Origin: Butyriboletus loyo
Taxonomy: Eukaryota; Basidiomycota; Agaricomycetes; Boletales; Boletaceae
DNA length: 64,000 bases
Reading direction: 5' to 3'
NCBI GenBank assembly: GCA_038093515.1
Contig: JBBPSI010000029.1
Location: 62,001 to 126,000 of the forward strand
Under the pieces are notes generated by a model. It ran no database searches and was not told where the DNA came from. It saw only the letters and a list, made by a program, of their open reading frames with translations. The position numbers were made by a program, and so were the translations under genes. This document shows positions 45,611-57,100 of this stretch, piece after piece (position 1 is the first letter of the stretch; each line of letters opens with the position of its first letter).

Positions 45611-45716
45611 TGATGAGAGTGGGATTCGAACCCACGCCCTTTCGGACCAGATATTCTGTGGTCATCTAATGACCTAGTCCTTAGTCTGGCGCCTTAGACC
45701 GCTCGGCCATCTCACC
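45611..45716 (-). tRNA. trnL(AAG): tRNA-Leu(AAG), intron-containing, copy 3
   Basis: A minus-strand copy with acceptor stem GGTGAGA/TCTCATC, as in copy 2, but with an intron identical to that of copy 1 (ACTAGGTCATTAGATGACCA...). The anticodon AAG is read from 45680-45682. It combines features of the two plus-strand copies. Confidence 0.93.
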
Positions 45717-45865
45717 TTGCGAGAGGGGGGGCTCAAATGATTACTCATATGCCAGTTGCTGTGACCATCACGCGTCACAGCCTGTGCGTACTCCGAAAGA
45801 CTGACTGTGCCTGCGAGCTTTGCAAAGCGTCGTCGACACGAGTTGGCAGCATCGGACGGTCCAAC

Positions 45866-46403
45866 ATGGCCTCTGCATACTATGAATTCTACAGAGGATC
45901 ATCGTACGTCTAACATTCTCCATGGTCGCAAAACGATTCCCACAACGGCCTTGTAGCATTGGCATGGCTCTCACCGACTCGCTGGACGAGCTCATCACGA
46001 GCGGTGCCATCACGCCGCAGCTGGCGATGAAGGTTTTGCAACAGGTTGTCAATGTGACATCACAGCCCACGACGCAGCGCACTGACGACAGCCTAGTTTG
46101 ACAGATCCCTCGCAGACACGATGGTCAAGCAGGTGAAAAACAAGACGACGCTCAAAGTACGTTCTCCTTCTCGCTTGTTGGCATTTCCGGGCGTGTGGGC
46201 TGCCTTTTTTTTGTCTTATTTTTCGCTGACAAGTCGTGGGTTTACAGGGCCACTTGCACACGTATCGCCTGTGCGACGACGTGTGGACGTTTATCGTCAA
46301 AAACCCGTCTTTCAAGATGGAGTCGAATGAGATGGTGTCGGCACCACGAATAAAGATTATTGCATGCAAGAACGGAGACGCGATAGAAGCTGGAAAGAAG
46401 TGA
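45866..46403 (+). CDS. TOA2: TFIIA small (gamma) subunit
   Basis: A general transcription factor subunit that stabilises TBP on TATA DNA in the nucleus. Four exons (45866-45903, 45957-46044, 46097-46156, 46248-46403) give 113 residues, the normal size. The N-terminal four-helix half reads YYEFYRGSS then [20 protein letters not shown] and [10 protein letters not shown], then [20 protein letters not shown]. The beta-barrel half reads [20 protein letters not shown] then [20 protein letters not shown]. All three introns fall between conserved blocks and keep phase. Confidence 0.95.
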
Positions 46404-46682
46404 CACACCTGTGTCGTTTCCATCGCCCATACACACAGTATTGTACCATAAAGAGTCCTGTAATTTGCTCATGGTGTGCGCCGCAATCGTACGAGTTATA
46501 CATCCGGTGTCACTGACAACGCAGTGTATTGCTGTGGAGAATGGAGGCGTTCATGTGAGCAGAAGCTGTGGATTAGTACCCCTTAAGGGTCATAGTGTAG
46601 TACACACGTGCACTCTAAACTTCCCATCCGCTTCGGGTCGTTTATCTTCTCCTCTTCCACCCCGACACCCGCGACACCTGCG

Positions 46683-48767
46683 ATGGGCCCCCTCGACTAT
46701 CCGGAACCCCCAACGGAATCAAGTGTTTCCGAGGCTCGTAGAGCCCTTCAAGTACAACGCCAAGAGCTCTCACAACTCTCCGAACGAATAACTTCGGCAG
46801 AAGATGCCCTCGCGCAGATCGTCGTCGACAGAAAGCGTACGATTCGGGAGATGCAGCGCGAGCAACTTGTGCTGGAGGATAAAATAAAGCACACGCTGGC
46901 GTATATCTCGCCCATACGGCGGCTACCCCATGAACTCCTCCGCCATATCTTTATGTTCAACTTCGACAATCACCCTTGCTGTGCTTGGATCCTTGCTTCT
47001 GTCTGTGTCCTATGGCGTAGGATGGTTTTGTCAATACCCAAGTTATGGTCCAAGGTGAGCGACGAGTTTCCGCTAGCGTGTACCGCATCTGGGTCTTCTA
47101 TTCCCCACATATATATTGGCGCTCGGATATGTTTATCGATGAAAGAACGTGTTGTTCACTCATCTTCCGCTGACTAACATCTCTCTGGAAATTCTTGTGG
47201 TAAATGTTCCTTGCAACTATGTAGATGTACTGCGCTCCGTTTTTCTTCCGGCAGGCAGATCTCCGCTCTTGCTTACATGTTTATTGGAGCTGTGTCGACT
47301 GATCTTTCCACCTAGATACGTCTCGTGACCAACCAAAGCGCGTCCCCGGATACGGTTCGTCTCTGGCTCGAACGGTCCGGTGACAAGGTTCCCCTAGACA
47401 TTGAAATCTACCTGCGGGTAAACGGAAGTTCGGCGGAATCATCTAGTCGCGCGCGCGCATCATCCCCTACGCCCTGGTTCCCACCGCCACCCAGCCCACC
47501 GACGCACTATGTCCTACCGCATCCTCCGCCAGGCACGGCCATCCTTTTACCTCCGGCACAAACACCGATTATCGTTCCCCAGTCACCGTCGCATCATGAT
47601 ACTTGGGGAGGATCTCCTCCGCCTCCTTCCTCGCGAAGTTGCCCGCAATCGCAGCGAAATTCGCATTGGGGACATATCGCGATCTTCTACCTGATTGAGC
47701 AGATGCACCGATGGCAACGGTTTGTCTTTCGGTTTGATAAGCAATTTCCGTCCATGTCTGCGCTCAAGTCGATCAATGGTACGAGTCACACGTTCCACCG
47801 AAAGTCTTCGTTTAATCGTGTGATGATAGGCGACGCACCGATGCTAAGCGAGTTCGAGATTTCATGCGCGGAGACGATCTACGCTACTGAGTGGGCTTGG
47901 CTTCCCTGCGCTGCCCCGTCGACCTCGTTGGGGTTATCCCAGCTGCAGTCCCTCATGCTGCATCATGTGCCATTCAAGTGGTCCTCTCCTATCTTCAAGA
48001 CCGACTTGCGTTCTCTCAACCTTCGTTCGCTCCCATCCAACCATCTACCGCTAGATCGAATCTTACACATCATGTCGAGTAACCCGAATCTTGAATCGCT
48101 CACGCTGCACTTTGCTGTCGTCCTGCCAGCTATCCTTCCGCTGCACCCGACGTCTTTACCAAAACTACGGGAACTCACTTTTGGAGGCCATTATCACATG
48201 TCGACGCTTGCTGACACACTCATCCTGCCCACATTGGACGTGCTCAGCCTGGACATTGAAGCTCGGGATCCCATTGAAGACGTGATCACGAATCTGCTGC
48301 AGCGATCTAATAATCCGCCTGTTACTCAATTGTCGGTGTCGTATGGAAGCACGAACAGTTCTACGCTTTATTATGGCCCTGGAGGGATCGTGATTTCGTG
48401 GAATTTCTTGGCGGAGATGAACCACCTTCAATCGCTGAGCGTGGGTGGGACGCCTCTGGAACCATTCCTAGTAGCGCTAGGAACGCCGGAGGACGAGCAA
48501 GCACATTGGCTGTGCCCGAATCTGAAATCAGTGACGATGAAGAATTGCCATGCGCATCCGGATGGGGTTGCGAAGCTTGTGCAGCTCGTCGAGGCGCGCA
48601 ATCCTGATACGGGGGGTGCTGCGATGGTGCATGGTGTGACACCGTCGAAGCTACGTCAAGTGGAGTTGTACGAGTGTGCGTCGGTGGGACAGGATGTTCT
48701 AGAGTGGCTGAAGAGACGGGTGGACGAGGTCGTTTGTGTTGAGCCATCTTACGGGAGGTCCCCTTGA
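46683..48767 (+). CDS. F-box protein with N-terminal coiled coil
   Basis: A predicted substrate adaptor of an SCF ubiquitin ligase. Two exons (46683-47054, 47316-48767) give 607 residues. A coiled coil at about 20-70 (RRALQVQRQELSQLSERITS; REMQREQLVLEDKI) precedes the F-box, RRLPHELLRHIFMFNFDN then WILASVCVLWRRMVLSIPKL. After the intron come TVRLWLERSGDKVPLDIEIY and a Pro-rich insertion (about 175-220), and then a long leucine-rich C-terminus (LSQLQSLMLHHVPF; LRSLNLRSLPSNHLPLDRIL; LPKLRELTFGGHYHMSTL). This layout is common in agaricomycetes, where such genes are numerous and fast-changing. The 261 bp intron is long for this window and could hide a small exon. Confidence 0.85.
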
Positions 48768-49193
48768 CGTGGCAAGGGGGAGATTATCTTCGAGCTTTGC
48801 ATATGGTCTTAGTTGGTATTTTTGAGTTGTGTATTAATATTTTATGCGGATGGATGGGTGGTGCCCCACGCGTCGAGCATGGCGACCTTGCACCGCGGCA
48901 TAAAGTACGCATTAGCGCCGCAGACGGGATAGATTTATTAGTAGATTAGCGTATTTTGAGTTTTGAGCTCTCACCAAGGCGCCCGTCGTGACAAGCTCGA
49001 TGAGTCGGTGCGGTCGAGGATGAACGTTCCTTGCGACGTCTAGGTCGGTGTTGTATGGGGTCTCGGGCGATGACGACTTGTGGAGACTTGGCACTGCAAC
49101 TTAGCTGCGGGTAGTGCATTCAGCCGGGCCCGGATGGATCAGAATCGAATTGCGGCACCAGGGTGGAGCGACGTAGACCTGAACCCTGGGGAG
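48768..49193. other. Intergenic, upstream of the APH-fold gene
   Basis: No gene seen. The region is 3' of the F-box gene and 5' of the TATA element at 49194. Confidence 0.4.
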
Positions 49194-49200
49194 TATATAA
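49194..49200 (+). promoter_or_regulatory. TATA box of the APH-fold kinase-like gene
   Basis: GAGTATATAAAGGG lies about 50 bp upstream of the ATG at 49249 and is followed by an AG-rich run, as expected for a core promoter just before the start of transcription. Confidence 0.5.
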
Positions 49201-49248
49201 AGGGAGAGGGAGAGAGAGAGACCTGAGACGATCCCTCCATCATTGAAC

Positions 49249-51597
49249 ATGCCCGTCCCCATCCCCATCCCCGTCCCCATCCTCGTCCCCGTCCCAGTCA
49301 AGTCAAACAAGACCAAACAGGGCTCATTGCCGGATGACATCAATCACACGTCCTCTGTCACGAACGTTCATCCCGAGTGCACTTCTTTTCCTCATCGTCA
49401 GTCACCCCTCCACGGAGAGCTGCCCATCCCTAAAGACAGCCACTTCTGGATGTCGACGGGCTCAGCGGAAAATCTCCCACCAGGAACAGTGCTACTCCCG
49501 TCATTGCCTACCACATCCTACACCCCCATAGAATGGAACTGGGACGCCGAATTCGCAGACCGCAAGCATGAGGCAAAAGTCGATGCTGCTAGGCACGACG
49601 TGCAGCCCTTTCCGGTCGATCGAAGAGTCCTCAGGGACATCCTGCGCGAAAAGACCCGTTGCGAGGTGGGGCGCATCACCTTTTTGAGCTCGGGTGAGTT
49701 GTTGTTCGGTTTTCCGTTTCCAACCTCTCTTCCCCCCATCCTGAACGGCCACCATCAGGGACGTTTCATAAAGTCAGTGGAGCAAATGCTCTCATCAGCT
49801 TTACGTTGTGTTCTTATCAACGTTTGAATTACATCAGGCTTATCTCGTGACCCTTGCCGACACGCGGCAATTGGTCGCTCGTGTTGCGCGTCGGTTCATG
49901 CCGCGCCTCAAGACCCAATCCGAGGTTGCAACGATGCAATACCTTCGCGAAAAGACTTCCATACCAGTACCAGACGTGTATCATTACGATTCAAACCCGT
50001 ACAACCGTCTCGGAGGGGAATATATCCTCATGTCCAAGGTCAGTCACTGCATTCGACATTATCCCATCCCTTGCTCACGACGTTCTAGGCATCGGGTATT
50101 CCGCTCAGTAGAGTGTATCACTCGATGTCCAACGAGCAACTCAAGATTCTATTCAAAAATGTAGCATCTCTCATAATACCTCTATTCGCGCAGCGTTTCT
50201 CACATATTGGATCTCTCCATTTCCCCACATTCTCACGATCAGTCGCATCGCCATTAAACTCATCTTCATCAACGCCCACTGCAACGCATGTACGGTTCAA
50301 GCACTTTTCGTCATCAGCCACCCCCGCATCTTGGAGTACGCCAACAGCAGTCCACACTGCGCGCGATCCAGCACGTGTCACCCCCACTTCAATATATGTC
50401 GGCCCTATCGTTTCCTGGCCATTCTTCGGTTCTGGTCGGGGTGACCTCGCCCATCCGTCCGAAATCAATCGTGGACCCTGGTCCTCGACGCGATCCTATC
50501 TAGACTCTTGTGTGCACCGTGAGACAGCGGGCGTAAAGCAGGAAAGCGAAGGAAAGTCCGCCCCCCATCGGCTGCACCTGGATCCTGGCGAGATCCGATC
50601 CTCCAGACACCATCACCTCGATGCGGTCCCCGATGACCAGAGTGATGACTCTGACGAATGGGACGCGCAAGAGAGTGAGGAAGAATGGGAAGGTCCTGGG
50701 AATTGCATGTACAGCGATTATCGCCGTATGCAACGGGGCACCTTCCTGATCGCACACATCATGCGCCGCGAACAATGCGTGCGCAGAGAGCTGGCTCGTT
50801 GGATGCAGGTCATGGACCGGTTAGGCGCTCATGCGGATAATTCGGGCCCTGAAGAGTTTGGGTTTGATTGTCACGATCTAAACTTGGAAAACGTATTCGT
50901 CGACGAGCGTGATCATACCAAAATTGTGTGTCCAAACACATTCTGTTTGGCGCTGTATAACTCACTGCCACCTTCTCAGACGTGCATCATCGATTGGGAA
51001 TCGACGACGACGCGGCCGTTGTGGGCCTGCGCTCACCTTCCGGCGTTCGTTCAGACGAGTACATTTACCTCCAGGTTGTTCCGGGAGGTTGTCGCATCGA
51101 TCGCCCTCTCCAAGTCGTCGAAAAATGTGTCCCAAACTAATCTGGCCGCGACCGCCAAGGAATGGCTTCACTACGAAGCCGTCGGTGCCCGACTCCGCAT
51201 CGCACACCGCTGCGTGGAGTGGGACGGATGGGAGGAAGGGCTGGTCGACAGCATCCTCGGACCAGAGGAACACGAGGAAGAGTGGTTCAAGGACGTCGAG
51301 TTGACCGTGGAAGGCTCTGAAGCGCCGAGCGCACCGTCGGTCGAGGACGATGTGAGCGGGGCCTCGTCTGAGCCGTCAGAGTGGGCACTCCGAGTAGCGG
51401 CGCTCAAGAGCCTGAAACAGGCGGGCCAGCTGCCGCTGAAACAGGCGAGGGAGAAGGATCAGACATTGACGACGACGGGGGACATATGTGGTGGGCGAGG
51501 TGGAGAACTTGGACGGCGGTTGGAGGCCTGGTTGAGCGTGAATGGGAACGGGGGGCGTCGGCGTGGGTATGTCCAGGAGGAGCGTGAGGGTGTGTGA
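49249..51597 (+). CDS. APH-fold (aminoglycoside phosphotransferase-like) kinase-like protein
   Basis: A small-molecule kinase-fold protein. Fungal relatives include AIM9-like and other APH-family members with unknown substrates. Five exons (49249-49693, 49759-49772 of 14 nt, 49838-50038, 50089-50925, 50980-51597) give 704 residues. The N-terminus PVPIPIPVPILVPVPVK is encoded by a hexanucleotide repeat. The N-lobe reads LVARVARRFMPRLKTQSEVA then TMQYLREKTSIPVPDVYHYD and EYILMSKASGIPLSRVYHS. The catalytic loop is FDCHDLNLENVFVD and the metal site is TCIIDWESTTTRPLW, split by the last intron. An insertion of about 200 residues, Ser/Asp/Glu-rich, separates the lobes. Without a substrate signature I do not assign a reaction. 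Confidence 0.82.
49251..49300 (+). repeat. CCCRTC hexanucleotide repeat at the start of a gene
   Basis: Imperfect repeats of CCCATC/CCCGTC run through the first 17 codons of the APH-fold gene and encode alternating Pro and Val/Ile. Its length may vary between strains. Confidence 0.7.
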
Positions 51598-51989
51598 TTT
51601 ATTTTTTGTTCCGCGGGGTGTTTTTATCCTATGGTTTATGGGTCCGTCGCTGTGGTTGGGAACGTGGAAATGGATCCCTTGTACTGATGCATGACGAACT
51701 TGTTATCGGACACTGACATGTATATATAACATCGCATACCGCAACAACGATCTCCGGCCGGCAACCTCTTGCATGGTCGGAGACGTAGGGCCCCATAGAC
51801 TAGTTGGCATGTCCTACATAGGCCCGGACAGGACATATATTGGATTTAGATCGCTTATCCATAAACTTGGGCTGAATAGCATCGGACGCAGTCGCAGATC
51901 GACGACCAACAGGGCAAGTAACACTTTGAATCGACTATGAGTACACCTTGTACATTCGTCTTGGTTTCCACCCACCTCAGAAAGATGAA
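51598..51989. other. Intergenic, no gene seen
   Basis: 3' flank of the APH-fold gene. Nothing else is supported. Confidence 0.4.
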
Positions 51990-53765
51990 GTTGACCCAGC
52001 CCATTCTCGTACACGTCAAACGTATAGACGTAGACGGGTGGTATCCACATCCACATCCAAGTCCGTCTCCGTCTTCTTCGCGCCTCCACCTCCTGTTCCC
52101 GCTCCTCCGTTGAACTCGACTCGACTCGGCAACGGGCATCGGGCATCGGGCGCTGCCATACGCAAGCGCCGAGATCATCGGGGCGGACGTGCCAAACGTG
52201 GCCACGGCGGTCACGGTGTTACATTCCCCGGACGGACGCACGGCCCGATTTGCCGCTGGAGCCGCTATTGGGCCGAACGAGCTCTTCCCAGGACAGCGCG
52301 CCGTCCGGGCCGGAGAAAAAAAAAAGGATGACGTTTTATTTCAAATAACGTGATCGGATCGGGTCCCCGCCCCTGGGCCATTCGCTCGATAACCCCCTCT
52401 TTCGTGCTATTCCACATACGTCCCACTTCAAGGACCCGGGCCCAGACTAAATCCGACTCCGAGACTCTCCGTGGCCCGCTGGCAAGGCGATCCACGCGTA
52501 CGGCATCGGCGGCTCGGGGCGGGACGCGATGAACGACTCGGAATGTCTGGCGGAAGTGCGCTGGACCCTTTTTTCTTTTCTTTTTCTTTTTATCTTTTCA
52601 TCTTTTTTTTGGCAGCCTTGAGAACGAAGCGTGTGTGCGTATGGCGGAACATCTGCACATATATTCCCACCGCAATTATTTCGTCCGATCGCAGTTTGTT
52701 ATCACCCGCCGCGACGCGCTCGTGCAATTCACGCCGCACTCTCTCTGTTTTCGTCCGATCATAGTTTATCATCACCCGCCGCACCGCGCTGTGTGCAAAT
52801 GATTCACAGTCGCACTCGATTCTGTCTCGCAATACAAGTATAAAGAATGTTATCATACATCACACGTCTGTAGTAGTCAGAGATACACCGACTGTATATG
52901 AGGGACTTGGTAAAGTTACTACTCTGGTTCCGTGTCAGTGAGGTGGAAGTCAATTACAAGCCCAGAACATTCATTTTTGGCAGCTAGTACCCATGCGACC
53001 AAACTCCATCTCTCGAAAATGCTTGATGGTATCAGTGAAGGGTTGTGAATTTCTCCCGTCAAGCAAGAACCGACCCATCCCATTCCACCAGGCTGTGTGC
53101 CAGTCCTCGCAGTTGGGTTAGGGAAATCATCTGCATCATCAGTGAAATGGTTAGTGGTCAGAACCCGTCAGAACCGCTCGGTTACCACCGGGAACCAGAA
53201 ACTGTTTTACTGATGATAGGTAAGGATTGCTGGTTCTTCACTCACAACGACCCGAGCGTGCTCCTCAAGCATGGACTTTGCATAAACTAATGCAACAAAC
53301 ACCTCGTTACCCATTTCCAGATGGTGTTCCCTGAGTACCCATCTGAGCGGGATGTTGACAAGACTTTTGAATCCACGTTTGAAGAGCTGGGTGACATTGA
53401 ATTGACCGCCTAGTCGTAAGAGCACGGCAGTACCAGTGAACGAATTTTGATTTGATTGTTATGATGGTGCTACTATGTATCTACACGACAGAGCTTTCTC
53501 GAGTGCGGCTGTGAATTGCATGGAGTGCGGCGCAGCAGGTGATAATAAACCGTGACCAGACGAAAACAAGAGAGAGTGCGGCCATGAATTGCACGGAGCA
53601 CAGCGCGGCGGGTGATAACAAACTGCGATCAGACGAAATAATTGCGGCGGGAATATATGTGCAGATGTTCCGCCATAGTCGTTGTCGTTGTCGTTGTCGT
53701 CGCGCATCGATCCCAAGATGACCGTGTCCAATAATCTGCTTGATCAGATAGGCGGGTTAACATTC
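51990..53765 (-). pseudogene. Partial NACHT-WD40 3' copy, split by an inserted element
   Basis: Two pieces resemble the end of the intact gene at 54116-58448, in the same orientation. Piece one, 51990 to about 52575, matches 54180-54965, including the C-terminal WIPP then YENGL and several colinear stretches (ACGCAAGCGCC.GATCATCGGGG). Piece two, about 53680-53760, matches 55085-55150 (CGCATCGATCCCAAGATGAC; minus-strand protein DTVILGSMRDD against DTGIMGSMRDG). Between them lie 1.1 kb of unrelated sequence bounded by long inverted repeats, and about 120 bp of the gene are missing. Frames are broken throughout. Confidence 0.75.
52641..53676. mobile_element. About 1 kb element with 187 bp terminal inverted repeats
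   Basis: The left arm 52641-52826 begins ATGGCGGAACATCTGCACAT. The right arm 53488-53676 is its inverse, about 85 percent identical by eye. Each arm contains two tandem units of about 75 bp (TTTCGTCCGATC...GTTATCACCCGCCGC...GCAATTCACGCCGCACTC). The centre (52830-53485) has no open frame of note. The outer sequence on both sides is NACHT-WD40 relic, so the element appears to have entered that copy. Long inverted repeats with internal tandem units resemble foldback-type elements. Confidence 0.75.
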
Positions 53766-54115
53766 GGACTCGCTTGTTCATCTATCTATGCTCTAGCTCG
53801 TGTTCTCTCACGAACAGAGCCCACCTTTGACGCGACGTTCTTTTTTCACAAAAACTACTGCTGCGTTCGAATCTCCTCCGTGTTACTCGTGGCATATGCA
53901 TACTATCAGATAAGCTTTGTTATACATGGTTGTATACAAGAAAAACTCTTTTTTTTTGGGAAAGACCCTATGAATTTGGTCTCGTCTCTGATTGACTCAT
54001 GAGGCGCTTCAGGCTTTTCGAATTGCATCGGACGCTTGAAAACAGTAAATCGACGACCAGCGGTATGTTGCACAACAGATCTGAACGACACCAACACCAA
54101 CGACGACCCGCCACC

Positions 54116-57100
54116 TCACCCGTCCCCTGGAACCCACCTAAGAAAAACCAACGATGCGGACGGCGTAAAGAACACCACCAGCCCATTCTCGTACGCGTAA
54201 AACGCGTCCTTGCCGCGCGGACGCACAAACGGCGGTATCCATATCACCCGTTGGTTCCCATCGACGAGCCAGCCGTCTTTGCGGATGCGATAGGCCGTGT
54301 GGAAGAGACTGTCGATGGCCTCTTCGGGGTCAGATTGGGAGAGGAGGTGGGGGAGGGTCGGGTTTATACGTCCGGGGGTCGTTGTACCGCCAGTAGCGTC
54401 GTTCGAGACGCCGTCCGGAACGACGTGCTCCTGGCTCGGGCGCGGCATATCGTCGGCGTCAGGTGGGATGGACCAGGTGAAGACAGTCCCGTCCTCGCCC
54501 GCCCTCGACGTGAGCTTCGTCCGATCGTCGTCCGAGAATCGGACAAGATCGACGTTTTTGATCGTTGCCTGGTCGCTGTGGCAGATGTCGTGCGATGTAG
54601 ACGTCGACGGGTACCATACAGAGATTGAGCCGTCTTCTCGCCCGATCGCAATCCTCGCCCCCCCTCCGTTGGCTGGCCCCGCGTACGCAAGCGCCGTGAC
54701 CATCGGGGTGGACGCATCAAACGTAGCCTTGCATTCCCCGTTGGTACGATCCCAAACGTGGACAACCCCCGACTTGGAGCCGCCCACGAGCTCCTCCGCG
54801 TCGTCGGAGAAAAGGATGACGTTGAGGGGCGAGTCGTCGGGCTCCCCCATACTCGTTCGTTCTTTGCTCGCTACTCCAAATACGTCCGCTTGGCCAGATC
54901 CGTGCCCGCAGGCAATCCACGCGCCATCGGCGGACGCGACGAAGGAGTGGACTTTTTTCAGTCCCGAAAACTGTGCGCGCTGCTCGCCTGTCACGGCATC
55001 AAAGACCCGCATTGTGCTCTTGTCATCGCTGAACATGCTGACTGCGACACACAGAAGGATGCTCCCGTCCGCAGAGAACTTCCACCGAATGTCATCGCCG
55101 TCACGCATCGATCCCATGATGCCCGTGTCTATCCGCTTGATCAGGCGGTAGTTTTCGTCGGCGAGGTTCCATTGCATTTGGGTGTCGAGGATGAATCGGG
55201 TGCCGTTGGGCGAGGGGATCATGCTGTCTGCACCGCTGAGTGGGCTCAATTTGATCAAGGCTTCCAAGTCGTCCCACGTTTTCCCCGGTGTCGTGAGATC
55301 AAATATTTGGAGTGAGCCTAGAGGGTCTGCAGTCGCAGCCCAATTGCCGTCGGACGATATCGCAATCGCAGTGATCATCCCAGTGCCCCCGACAGGCAGA
55401 CCATCCACGGGGGCCGGCAGAGACCCGATGAACAGGTTTCGATGACTGCTAAACACAAACGACGGTGACTGGGTCGCGTATGCTATTGTCAGGTGCTGTG
55501 GACCCGATTCAGCGATTATTTGGTGGTGTATATATCTCATCATGGTTTTTGGCAATCCCCATCCGAGCATTTTGGACTGCCACGCGGGGAGATGCTTTAG
55601 AGTCCGTTTCATGAACCGTTCCATAGCCCAGATCGTTTCAGACGTGTTGCGTGAGGCGACATCCCAGGATATAATCGTGTCGTCGCTGGTGGCAACGACA
55701 CGCCTGTCTTCGTCAAAGAAGTGAACGGATCGTATCCCATTGTGATATCCTTTCGAGAACGTCTGCGCGCATTTCCCAGAGCTGGTATCCCAGATCTTGA
55801 TGGTCTTGTCTTCCGAACCTGACGCGAGGATGCTCCCATCTTGAGACACGGCGATGCAGTTCACCGGCTTGCGATGTCCCATCATCCCACGAACCAACTT
55901 CCCAGACGACATGTCCCAGATGATGATCAAGTTGTCTTCCGACCCCGAGAATAACCGCAACGAATCGCTGGAGAACGCCAACGAGGTCACTGGTTCTTTG
56001 TGCGTAGCTAGACGGTACAACCGATGTGCCGTCTCCACCGACCACACCTGGATCGCATGGTCGCGCGAACCAGAGGCCAGCAAGGCGCTGTTCTTCGAGA
56101 ACTCGATACACGTAATTGGTTCGGTGTGGCAACCCTCATGCTTTAGGTGTTCCCGACCAACCTTTGGGTCCCATACTGTGACAGTACCACCTTCGAACGC
56201 GGCCGCCAAGAAGGCGCCAGAGGGAGAGAAACGGACGAAAAGTGATGTCGACAAACGATCTCCGAGACTTGCCATGTTTCCGCCCGTGATCGTGTTCCAT
56301 ACTTGGACGCCTTGCTTGGCGCCAGCTGTAGCGATCAAATCGCCGTTTGGGGAGAAGACGACGGAGTGGATGGGGTTGTGGAGATTGATGCCAGTCCGAA
56401 GGGCGATCCAACTATCAGACCGGCCCGGATACCGAACAAGTTTGCCAAACGACTGGTGTTTGAAGGTGTTGTGGATAGCGCTGTTTCTGGGAACGAACGA
56501 GATCGCGGTGAGGTAGACGTGCAGTGCACATTCGGAGATGGGGTCCGTGTGAAGCACAACGAGACGTTCGGCATCTTCAAACAACGTCAACGCATCTTTG
56601 GGGACATCGCGCAACGTCTGGTAGACCATTCTTCAGCCCGGACAGGGAATAAAGACAAACACGGTACGCACCTTCAACCAGCTGATGCCCTCGCGGAGCA
56701 TCACCACGGCGTTCTCGAGCTCGCCAACGATGCTGAGTGCCTCTATCCAGCATAACAATACCGTGGTGCTGAATCTCTTCACTGCATCCAGCAGTGCCTC
56801 GCTGGCAACCCCGTCATTCGAGAGCCGCGTGAGATGACGCGACCAAAAACGACAAGCGTACAAAAGGGCTTCGTCGAACGCCGCCTGACGTCGTTCAACG
56901 AGATCTGGAACCTCGCTGTTCGCCTTCGCAGGGTCCCCAATCCCACACATGTCGCGCTTCAGCGAGTTCGACATGGTCTCGAAGCACAGCTGAGCCATGA
57001 ACCTATGATAGACGTCGGGGTTGATCGCATACTTTTGTGACCGTTGTGGGTCGATCAAAAAGTCACGAAAGGACGCGTGGTAAAATTGAATTGGTTGTTT

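Noticed and set aside
54297..55151. 284-residue plus-strand frame inside the STAND gene
   Set aside because: Antisense shadow of intact WD40 units.
56633..56671. Stop codon between the NACHT and WD40 frames suggesting two separate genes
   Set aside because: A canonical intron, 56618-56671, joins the frames in phase, and the family normally has both parts in one protein.
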